Part shown: piece by piece, positions 1 to 4,958 of the stretch
How the letters are laid out: every line of letters begins with the position of its first letter
Numbering within the stretch: the first letter of the stretch is position 1
Source: Pseudomonadota bacterium
GTDB taxonomy: Bacteria; Pseudomonadota; Alphaproteobacteria; Rhizobiales; Rhizobiaceae
Direction of reading: 5' to 3'
Assembly (NCBI GenBank): GCA_023388675.1
Contig: JAEWFU010000505.1
Span: 1 to 6,775 of the forward strand
Length of the DNA: 6,775 nucleotides
Position numbers and translations under genes: made by a program
The notes under the pieces: model-generated
Told to the model about the DNA's origin: nothing
Seen by the model: only the letters and a program-made list of their open reading frames with translations
Database searches by the model: none

Positions 1-1
1 G

Positions 2-781
2 CTCGGCCTCGACGTCTCCCGGGTGCGCCTGCATCAGGGCGATACCGACCGGCTCGACAAGGGTGGCGGCACGGGCGGCTCACGCTCAATCCCGCTTGGC
101 GGCGTCTCGGCGGCACGGGCTGGAGAGGATCTTGCCGAAAAGATCAGGAAGATCGCTGCCGACGAGCTTGAAGCGGCGGCCGCCGACATAGAACTCGTCG
201 ATGGCGAGGCACGCATCGTTGGCACTGACCGGCGGATCGATTTTTCGGCGATCGCCAAGGCGGCCAAATCGCCGGACGACGTCAAAGGTTTCGGTGAATT
301 CGTGCAGGACGAGGCGACCTATCCGAACGGCACGCATATCTGCGAGCTGGAGATCGAGCCGGAGACCGGCCGGATCGAAATCGTCAACTACACGATCGTC
401 GACGATTTCGGAGCCACCGTGAACCCGGTGCTGCTTGCAGGGCAGGTGCATGGCGGCGTGGTTCAGGGGATCGGCCAGGCACTCACCGAGGACACGGTCT
501 ATTCGGAAGACGGCCAGTTGCTGACGGCGAGTTTCATGGACTACGCCATGCCGCGCGCCGATATCGTTCCGTCCTTCCATTTCGAGACCCGCAACGTGCC
601 TTCGACCACCAACGCGCTCGGCATCAAGGGCGCGGGCGAGGCCGGAACCATCGGCGCGACTCCGTCGGTCATGAATGCCGTCACCGACGCGCTTCACAGG
701 GCGTGCGGAATCGGCCATATCGAAATGCCCGCCACGCCGCAGCGCGTATGGCAGGCGCTCGCCGAGGCCCGCTCGTCCTGA
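2..781 (+). CDS. Molybdenum hydroxylase large subunit, xanthine/CO dehydrogenase family (3' part)
   Basis: This is the C-terminal 259 residues of a molybdopterin-cytosine-dinucleotide binding large subunit; the reading frame is open through the left edge, so the start is missing (the full family protein is about 750-800 residues). The visible part holds a glycine-rich cofactor-binding stretch, GDTD followed by GGGTGGSRS (codons near 38-90), then ELEIEPETG and a GQVHGGVVQGIGQAL segment (near 439-483). It ends with the active-site loop KGAGEAG, whose Glu codon is at 638-640; in this family that Glu is the catalytic base at the Mo centre. Such enzymes hydroxylate aromatic heterocycles or aldehydes, or oxidise CO, with FAD and 2Fe-2S partner subunits that would be encoded outside the window. 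The CO-dehydrogenase signature loop is not in view, so the substrate cannot be assigned. The frame ends at TGA 779-781. Confidence 0.9.
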   Translation, partial: LGLDVSRVRLHQGDTDRLDKGGGTGGSRSIPLGGVSAARAGEDLAEKIRKIAADELEAAAADIELVDGEARIVGTDRRIDFSAIAKAAKSPDDVKGFGEFVQDEATYPNGTHICELEIEPETGRIEIVNYTIVDDFGATVNPVLLAGQVHGGVVQGIGQALTEDTVYSEDGQLLTASFMDYAMPRADIVPSFHFETRNVPSTTNALGIKGAGEAGTIGATPSVMNAVTDALHRACGIGHIEMPATPQRVWQALAEARSS

Positions 782-813
782 TGAGTTCCTGCTGATGCCT
801 ATTCCCAGTTTCG

Positions 814-831
814 CCGGCCACGACAGGCCGG
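814..831 (+). terminator. Hairpin in the gap after the Mo-hydroxylase gene
   Basis: Perfect inverted repeat: CCGGCC (814-819), loop ACGACA, GGCCGG (826-831), extendable by one G-T wobble pair. It lies 33 nt after the hydroxylase stop and 11 nt before the ATG of the next gene. No T-run follows (TCTGATC), so it is not a canonical intrinsic terminator. It could attenuate transcription, stabilise the upstream mRNA 3' end, or affect translation start of the transporter gene. Confidence 0.35.
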
Positions 832-842
832 TCTGATCAGCC

Positions 843-1802
843 ATGGCCGTACAACAATCTTCGCCGGCCATGGCCGGCGGCACCAATCCGCTGCGCGGCA
901 TCGCGATGAAGATCGTTTCCGTTTCGGTGTTCGTGGCCATGTCCGCGCTCATCAAGGCGGCGGGGCAGTTGCCGGCGGGGCAGATCGTCTTCTTCCGCTC
1001 CTTCTTCGCCATCCTGCCGATTCTGGCGATGCTGGCCTGGCGTCATGAACTGCGCACCGCGCTGCATACGGCCAATCCTCTTGGCCACATCGCCCGCGGC
1101 GTCGTCGGTGTCGGCGCCATGGGGCTCGGCTTCTTCGCGCTGACGCGGCTGCCGCTGCCGGAGGCCATCACCCTCAACTACGCGCAACCGCTGCTGGTTG
1201 TCGTTTTCAGCGCACTGTTTCTGGGCGAGACGATCCGCGTCTATCGCTGGACGGCAGTCGCCGTCGGCCTGGTTGGCGTCGTCATCATCTCCTGGCCGAA
1301 GCTGACGCTGTTTGCGGGTGAGGGCGGCATGGAGAGCGAGCAGGCTCTGGGTGTCGCCGCCGCCCTCGTCGCTGCTGCGGTTTCGGCGGTTGCGATGCTG
1401 CTGGTGCGCCGGCTCGTGCAGACCGAGAAGACCGCGACCATCGTGCTGTGGTTCTCCCTGACGGCGTCGTTGATGGCGTTGGCGACGCTGCCTTTCGGGT
1501 GGACCGCGCTCTCGGCCTCGCAGGCGGCGTTGCTGGTCGGAGCGGGCATATGCGGTGGACTGGCGCAGATCCTGATGACGGAGAGCTATCGCTATGCGGA
1601 AGCGTCCACCGTCGCGCCGTTCGAATATTCGTCCATGATACTGGGCATCGCCGTCGGCTATCTCGCCTTCGGCGATCTTCCCACCATCTACACGATCGTC
1701 GGCGGGCTCATCGTCGTCGCCGCGGGCATCTTCATCATCTGGCGCGAGCGGCAACTGGGGCTCGAGCGGGGCAGGGCACGCAAGGTCGCGCCGCCCCAGT
1801 AG
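843..1802 (+). CDS. EamA/DMT-superfamily transporter (10 TM)
   Basis: A 319-residue inner-membrane protein of the drug/metabolite transporter type. Ten hydrophobic segments fall near residues 20-40, 46-66, 83-101, 108-127, 134-152, 167-188, 198-217, 227-247, 257-277 and 283-301, in two EamA-like halves of five. Family-typical features are an FFRSFFA-like motif after helix 2 (50-56), a FLGE turn after helix 4 (126-129), and PFEYSSM in helix 9 (259-265). The C-terminus is basic (RERQLGLERGRARK) and cytosolic by the positive-inside rule. EamA proteins export or import small metabolites; the substrate is unknown. The ATG at 843 has no visible Shine-Dalgarno sequence. In-frame ATGs at 870 (residue 10) and 906 (residue 22) are alternatives, and all leave helix 1 essentially intact. 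It may be read through from the hydroxylase gene 61 bp upstream. Confidence 0.9.
   Translation: MAVQQSSPAMAGGTNPLRGIAMKIVSVSVFVAMSALIKAAGQLPAGQIVFFRSFFAILPILAMLAWRHELRTALHTANPLGHIARGVVGVGAMGLGFFALTRLPLPEAITLNYAQPLLVVVFSALFLGETIRVYRWTAVAVGLVGVVIISWPKLTLFAGEGGMESEQALGVAAALVAAAVSAVAMLLVRRLVQTEKTATIVLWFSLTASLMALATLPFGWTALSASQAALLVGAGICGGLAQILMTESYRYAEASTVAPFEYSSMILGIAVGYLAFGDLPTIYTIVGGLIVVAAGIFIIWRERQLGLERGRARKVAPPQ
863..878. repeat. 16-bp perfect palindrome near the transporter start
   Basis: GCCGGCCATGGCCGGC equals its own reverse complement and contains the in-frame ATG at 870-872. Its left side is part of the 11-mer TTCGCCGGCCA (860-870), which also occurs 50 bp upstream at 810-820, where it forms the left arm of the 814-831 hairpin. 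This could be an operator, a translation-masking hairpin, or chance in GC-rich coding DNA. Confidence 0.4.
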
Positions 1803-1811
1803 TGCTGCCAC

Positions 1812-2612
1812 CTATGGCGCTGAGCCGAGCGCACGCAGAAGCTCGCCCGTGCGAGCATCCGCGGGAAAGAACGATTCGATCGCGATCTCCGACAGCGTGA
1901 CGTCGAGCGGTGTGCCGAAAACGGTGATCGTGCTGATGAAGGACAGCACCTCGTCTCCCGCGCGCAGGCGCAGCGGCACGGCGACATTGGCGGCGGCATC
2001 ATACACCTTGCCGTTGCCGCGCGGGCGGCCCGGATAGCCCGAGAGCTCCTTTTCCAGCGCTTCGAGTGCCGGGTCGGCCGACGCTTCGATCTGCAACTTC
2101 AGGCGCTCGATAAGATGATTGCGCCATTCGTCGAGGTTGATGACCCGTGGTGCGAGCCCCTTCGGGTGAAGCGTGAGCCGCAACACGTTGACCGGCGGCG
2201 TCAGCAGCGACGCTTCTTCGATACCCGCCAGCAGCGGCCCGACAGCGGCGTTGGCCAGCACCATGTTCCAGCCCTTGTCGACGGCGATGGCCGGATAGGG
2301 TTCGTGGCCCTTGAGCACCAGTTCGACGGCCGCCATTGCGGGCTTGAACGCTTCATCCTCTATGTTGCGCTCGCCGTAGATCGGCGCGAAGCCCGCCGCC
2401 ACCAGCATCTGGTTGCGCTGGCGCAGCGGCACGGCCAACCGCTCGGCAAGCCGCAGGACCATCTCTCGCGACGGTGACGAGCGGCCGCTCTCCAGAAAGC
2501 TGAGATGGCGCTGAGATAGTTCGGCCTCCAGCGCCAGGTCGAGCTGGCTCATGCGGCGGCGCTGGCGCCATTCCTTGATCAGCGTACCCGCGCCCGGTTG
2601 CATCGTGTTCAT
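1812..2612 (-). CDS. XRE-family transcriptional regulator with MmyB-like ligand-binding domain
   Basis: A 266-residue DNA-binding regulator. Residues about 10-62 form an XRE/Cro-type helix-turn-helix (RMSQLDLALEAELSQRHLSFLE, with ESGRSSPSREMVLRLAERL closing the five-helix bundle). Residues about 105-255 match the MmyB-like C-terminal domain, a PAS-like fold, with the typical PAIAVDKGWNMVLANAA opening, an HPKGLAPR segment (149-156) and a closing DVTLSEIAIESFFPAD. Length and order match actinobacterial and proteobacterial MmyB-like regulators. The start is supported by GGGGAAG (minus strand, 2624-2618) five bases before the ATG; a second ATG lies three codons in. It is divergent from the four-helix protein gene at 2791, an arrangement suggesting control of that gene and of itself. 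The ligand is unknown. Its stop is 9 bp from the transporter's stop on the opposite strand. Confidence 0.93.
   Translation of the reverse strand: MNTMQPGAGTLIKEWRQRRRMSQLDLALEAELSQRHLSFLESGRSSPSREMVLRLAERLAVPLRQRNQMLVAAGFAPIYGERNIEDEAFKPAMAAVELVLKGHEPYPAIAVDKGWNMVLANAAVGPLLAGIEEASLLTPPVNVLRLTLHPKGLAPRVINLDEWRNHLIERLKLQIEASADPALEALEKELSGYPGRPRGNGKVYDAAANVAVPLRLRAGDEVLSFISTITVFGTPLDVTLSEIAIESFFPADARTGELLRALGSAP
1841..1856 (+). terminator. Hairpin 39 nt beyond the transporter stop
   Basis: Perfect inverted repeat GCTCGC (1841-1846), loop CCGT, GCGAGC (1851-1856). It sits inside the 3' coding end of the opposing regulator gene. With only 9 bp between the two stop codons, any terminator must lie within coding sequence, and this is the strongest short stem nearby. 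There is no T-run after it, so the assignment is weak. Confidence 0.2.
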
Positions 2613-2790
2613 CGCTTCTTCCCCGGATGGTGTCGTCGGTCATCGAAATCTATCTGTCCGAGGTGCGATTTCCTATTACCTGATGCGTAATCGCCAGAGA
2701 TCGGAAATGCAGTCATCTTCCCGGCCATCGGGTTGGCCAACGGCTCAAGACAGCAGGCCAGCCCAAGGTTTCAACCAAGGGAGAACGACC
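2613..2790. promoter_or_regulatory. Divergent promoter region with candidate operator repeats
   Basis: The 178 bp between the XRE regulator and the four-helix gene must hold both promoters. It contains several short dyads: ATTAC (2675-2679) with GTAAT (2687-2691); GCGATT (2665-2670) with AATCGC (2689-2694); ATTTCC (2668-2673) with GGAAAT (2703-2708); and the perfect 10-bp palindrome GTTGGCCAAC (2732-2741). Nearer the four-helix gene, CCAAGG occurs twice (2763-2768, 2775-2780). The 2665-2708 cluster is also the most AT-rich part of the gap. I cannot place convincing -35/-10 boxes on either strand. XRE regulators commonly bind such dyads in their own divergent promoters. Confidence 0.4.
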
Positions 2791-3189
2791 ATGACCATTC
2801 CGATGAACTCATTCCTGAAGAACACGCTCCTGCTCGATGCCGTGGTTTCCGGCGCTGCTGCGGTGCTGATGGCAGTAGGCGCCGGCCTGCTCGGCCCGTT
2901 CCTGAACCTGCCGGTGTCGCTGCTGTTCTGGGCAGGCATCGTGCTGCTGCCCTGGGTGGCGCTGCTGGTCGTGCTGTCTCGGCGTCCGAGCCTGTCGCGG
3001 ATGGTGCTGCTCGACGTGGTGTTGGTCAACGGTGCCTGGGTGGTTGCCAGCATAGGCATTCTCGCCTTCGGCTTCGTCGAGCCGAACATGCTGGGTGTTG
3101 CCTTCGTCGTAGCGCAGGCTCTCGCGGTGGCGCTCTTCGCCGTGCTCCAGTATGCGGCGCTGCGTCAGGCCCGCCCGGCAATGGCATGA
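2791..3189 (+). CDS. Small inner-membrane protein, four TM helices, unknown function
   Basis: A 132-residue protein. Hydrophobic segments lie near residues 12-34, 41-62, 68-91 and 97-121, with short polar loops (SRRPSLSR between helices 2 and 3), so a four-helix integral membrane protein is predicted. The N-terminus MTIPMNSFLKNTLLLDAVVS is not a cleavable signal. The ATG at 2791 is chosen because AAGGGAG (2777-2783) lies seven bases upstream; the frame stays open further upstream, but that part is regulatory DNA with no good start. I know similar small proteins from rhizobial genomes only as hypotheticals. The divergent XRE/MmyB-like gene suggests ligand-dependent control. The gene ends 2 bp from the stop of the converging glycosylase gene. 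Confidence 0.8.
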   Translation: MTIPMNSFLKNTLLLDAVVSGAAAVLMAVGAGLLGPFLNLPVSLLFWAGIVLLPWVALLVVLSRRPSLSRMVLLDVVLVNGAWVVASIGILAFGFVEPNMLGVAFVVAQALAVALFAVLQYAALRQARPAMA

Positions 3190-3191
3190 GC

Positions 3192-4037
3192 CTACCCGCG
3201 AAGCGCTTCCAGCTTCGCCCTGACTTCCAGCAGATCCCGCCACGCAAGTTTCTTGTGGGCGGGATTTCGCAGCAGATAGGCCGGGTGCAGTGTCGGCATG
3301 GCGGCGATTTCGATGCCCGACGCCGTGACATGCGTTTTCCACTTGCCGCGCAGCCGCAGCACGCCCTCGGCCGCATGCAGCAGCACCTTCGCCGACGGTC
3401 CGCCCAGCGTCACCAGCACCTTGGGTGCGGCAAGCTCGATCTGCCGCTCGATGAACGGGCGGCAGATTTCCGTTTCGAGCGGGGTCGGGGTGCGATTTCC
3501 GGGCGGCCGCCACGGAATGACGTTGGCGATATAGGCGCTGTTTCGATCTATGCCGATCGCCGCAAGCATCCGGTCCAGCAACCGGCCCGAGCGGCCGACG
3601 AATGGCAGTCCCTCTATATCCTCGTCACGCCCCGGCGCTTCGCCGACCAGCATCAGGTCCGCCTGCGGATTTCCAGCGGAAAACACGGTCTGCTTGGCCG
3701 TGAATTTCAGGTTGCAGCCGTCGAATGCCGAAACGATCTCACGCAGTTCTTCCAGCGACCTGGCCTCTCGCGCGAGTTCGCGCGCCCGTGCCGCCTGCGC
3801 CTCGTCAGGAACCGCCATCGCGGGTGCCGGTGTCGCCTGCGCCGGCTGGGCTGCCGCTTCCCGGGGGCTGGCGGGCTCGTTTCGTTGCGGAACCTGTGCA
3901 CGCGCGGTTGCCGCTGACGATTCCTCGAAGCGGTCGACCGGCTCGTCGGACAGCGCCTCATCGACGCCCGCTTCCGCATAGAAGCGGAGCAGATCGGCAA
4001 GGTCGGGCAGGGGATGCTTCGGGACGGCGATCGACAT
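3192..4037 (-). CDS. Uracil-DNA glycosylase superfamily protein, family-4-like but lacking two Fe-S cysteines
   Basis: A 281-residue DNA repair enzyme predicted to excise uracil or related deaminated bases. Motif A is GEAPGRDED (132-140), followed by GLPFVGRSGRLLDRML; NRTPTP is at 181-186 and motif B is HPAYLLRN (251-258), all as in type-4 glycosylases. Those enzymes bind 4Fe-4S through four cysteines. Here only C108 (in FDGC) and C192 (in EICRPF) remain: the first position is F105 and the third is W176 (in NVIPWRPP). The cluster is therefore probably absent. I recall a rhizobial glycosylase class without Fe-S described from Bradyrhizobium, which this resembles. Residues 1-36 form a conserved-looking helix segment; 43-80 is an Ala/Pro-rich linker. 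There is no strong Shine-Dalgarno before the ATG at 4037. The start is kept because residues 8-36 look conserved. It is probably co-transcribed with the secreted-protein gene 29 bp upstream. Confidence 0.9.
   Translation of the reverse strand: MSIAVPKHPLPDLADLLRFYAEAGVDEALSDEPVDRFEESSAATARAQVPQRNEPASPREAAAQPAQATPAPAMAVPDEAQAARARELAREARSLEELREIVSAFDGCNLKFTAKQTVFSAGNPQADLMLVGEAPGRDEDIEGLPFVGRSGRLLDRMLAAIGIDRNSAYIANVIPWRPPGNRTPTPLETEICRPFIERQIELAAPKVLVTLGGPSAKVLLHAAEGVLRLRGKWKTHVTASGIEIAAMPTLHPAYLLRNPAHKKLAWRDLLEVRAKLEALRG
3198..3218. terminator. 7-bp-arm hairpin at a convergent gene junction
   Basis: GCGAAGC (3198-3204) and GCTTCGC (3212-3218) are perfect inverted repeats around a 7-nt loop. 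The stem begins 9 nt after the stop of the four-helix gene and lies within the last codons of the opposing glycosylase gene. A competing dyad, GAAGCGCTTC, occupies 3200-3209. No T-run follows on either strand. It may serve as a weak or protein-assisted bidirectional terminator. Confidence 0.3.
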
Positions 4038-4066
4038 CAGGGCGCGATCTTATGACAGCGCCGGCC

Positions 4067-4663
4067 TCAGGAGAAGGGCACGGTCGGATCCTGCACGAGA
4101 AAGAACTCCCACCGCGGCGTGAAATCGGTGATGAAGATGCGGAAGGTGACCGATTGCAGCGGGTCGGTATGACCATTGCGGAAGATCAGACGGTCGTAGG
4201 GTTCGAAATCGCGGCTGTATTCGGCATAGCGGTCCGAGGAGATATTGCTGGATTCCATCCTGCGCTGGTCGAAGGAAAGCCCGTCGCCGAAGGTGCTGGG
4301 CTCGCCGGCGATCTCCTGCAATTCGAACTCGAACTCCAGCCATGGTAATCCGCTGTTGTTGAGCGCGACGATCTGCATGTGGATGAAGCCGTGCGCGAAG
4401 TCGCCGGAGAAATCCCTGGCGCGGATCGGCTTTTCCGCGCGGATCATCAACGTCACGGGGCTGGCAGACTGCAATTCCTGGATCAGCACCACCGGGTCTT
4501 CGGGGCTCCCCGTGCCGGAAATCTCGCGAATGGTGAACCCGCCCATTTCGTCGGAGAAGGAGTAGGGGCCGGCATGCCAGCGGCCGAGATCATCGGCGCC
4601 AAGCGCTGAGGCCACAGCGCCCAACTGAGCCAAGGCTAGCAGGATCGGCAAGGGTCTTGCCAT
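4067..4663 (-). CDS. Secreted beta-rich protein of unknown function
   Basis: A 198-residue protein with a clear Sec signal peptide: R3, a hydrophobic core at residues 5-20, and a likely cleavage after ASA (20) or ALG (22). There is no lipobox and no cysteine anywhere, so a soluble periplasmic or exported protein is expected. The mature part alternates short beta-like stretches (PVVLIQEL, VTLMIRAE, FIHMQIVAL, WLEFEFELQEI, VTFRIFITD, WEFFLVQD) with Gly/Asp/Asn turns, suggesting a beta-sandwich. The ATG at 4663 is chosen over an in-frame ATG at 4729 because GGGAGGA (plus-strand 4667-4673) sits just upstream and the signal peptide begins there, while the distal ATG coincides with a candidate -10 box. 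I cannot assign a family. The gene ends 29 bp before the glycosylase ATG and is divergent from ETF-QO. Confidence 0.8.
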   Translation of the reverse strand: MARPLPILLALAQLGAVASALGADDLGRWHAGPYSFSDEMGGFTIREISGTGSPEDPVVLIQELQSASPVTLMIRAEKPIRARDFSGDFAHGFIHMQIVALNNSGLPWLEFEFELQEIAGEPSTFGDGLSFDQRRMESSNISSDRYAEYSRDFEPYDRLIFRNGHTDPLQSVTFRIFITDFTPRWEFFLVQDPTVPFS

Positions 4664-4727
4664 GCATCCTCCCGGCGGCAGCGCAACGCCTGCGTCTCTG
4701 TCCGTTCTGGAGCCGGCTGCCTTTGGC

Positions 4728-4756
4728 ATTCTAGCGTTGATCGGGTCACACGAGAA
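4728..4756 (-). promoter_or_regulatory. Candidate promoter for the secreted-protein/glycosylase genes
   Basis: On the minus strand TAGAAT (plus 4728-4733) matches the -10 consensus at five of six bases. Seventeen bases upstream lies TTCTCG (plus 4751-4756), a poor -35 match at three of six. Transcription would start near 4720, giving a leader of about 57 nt. The prediction rests mainly on the -10 box. Confidence 0.35.
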
Positions 4757-4802
4757 GCGCGCAGGCGACCCGCGCGAGGGAACCGCACTCAGCTCACGGT
4801 GA

Positions 4803-4831
4803 TTGACGTTTACGTCAACGTCGCTTAATTT
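4803..4831 (+). promoter_or_regulatory. Candidate ETF-QO promoter overlapped by a palindromic operator
   Basis: TTGACG (4803-4808) matches the -35 consensus at five of six bases and is 17 bp from TAATTT (4826-4831), which keeps the key T, A and final T of a -10 box. The -35 is the left arm of the inverted repeat TTGACGT-TT-ACGTCAA (4803-4818), with 7-bp perfect arms. A regulator bound there would cover the -35 and half the spacer, which favours repression. A second small dyad, GTCA-A-TGAC (4834-4842), lies just downstream near the expected start of transcription. Similar ACGT-centred dyads are, as I recall, reported for MerR- or TetR-type regulators of acyl-CoA catabolism in proteobacteria; the match is from memory. 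Confidence 0.5.
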
Positions 4832-4958
4832 CGGTCAATGACGGCAAATCGCAGGCTGAGACCTTGGGTCGCGGGCGGTTTCGCCGCTCCCCAACATGCG
4901 CTATGAGCGCAAAGGGTATCAGCTTGAGTGCCGACGGGCGGACGCGGAGGATTGATTG

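Larger units (their letters stand above)
4664..4958. promoter_or_regulatory. Divergent intergenic region between the secreted-protein gene and ETF-QO
   Basis: This 295-bp gap carries the two Shine-Dalgarno sequences at its ends, a candidate minus-strand -10 box, a candidate ETF-QO promoter overlapped by a palindrome, and a leader of about 120 nt upstream of ETF-QO. That leader contains two hairpins: GGGCGG (4873-4878) with CCGCTC (4884-4889, one G-T pair), and TGCGCT (4897-4902) with AGCGCA (4906-4911) around a 3-nt loop. I see no RNA gene or longer reading frame with coding character. Confidence 0.6.

Noticed and set aside
86..1012. Long minus-strand reading frame opposite the hydroxylase and transporter genes
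   Set aside because: It is Arg/Asp/His-rich, has no recognisable domain and crosses two clear genes; it is a shadow of GC-biased third positions.
837..1811. Minus-strand frame covering the whole transporter gene
   Set aside because: Its composition is extreme in Arg, Gln and Asp, with no hydrophobic core or motif; the plus-strand ten-helix protein is clearly real.
2733..3917. Long plus-strand frame through the four-helix gene and opposite the glycosylase gene
   Set aside because: It is an Arg-rich, low-complexity translation with no domain; both genes it overlaps have convincing protein features.
3192..4037. UdgX-type glycosylase that cross-links to uracil DNA
   Set aside because: The KRRIH-type loop typical of UdgX is absent, and motif A is GEAPG rather than the GEQPG form.
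4664..4729. Upstream ATG extending the secreted protein by 22 residues
   Set aside because: The extension buries the signal peptide, has no Shine-Dalgarno sequence, and its ATG overlaps the candidate -10 box.
4956..4958. TTG start for ETF-QO one codon before the ATG
   Set aside because: The ATG at 4959 has better spacing (eight bases) from GGAGG and is the stronger start codon.
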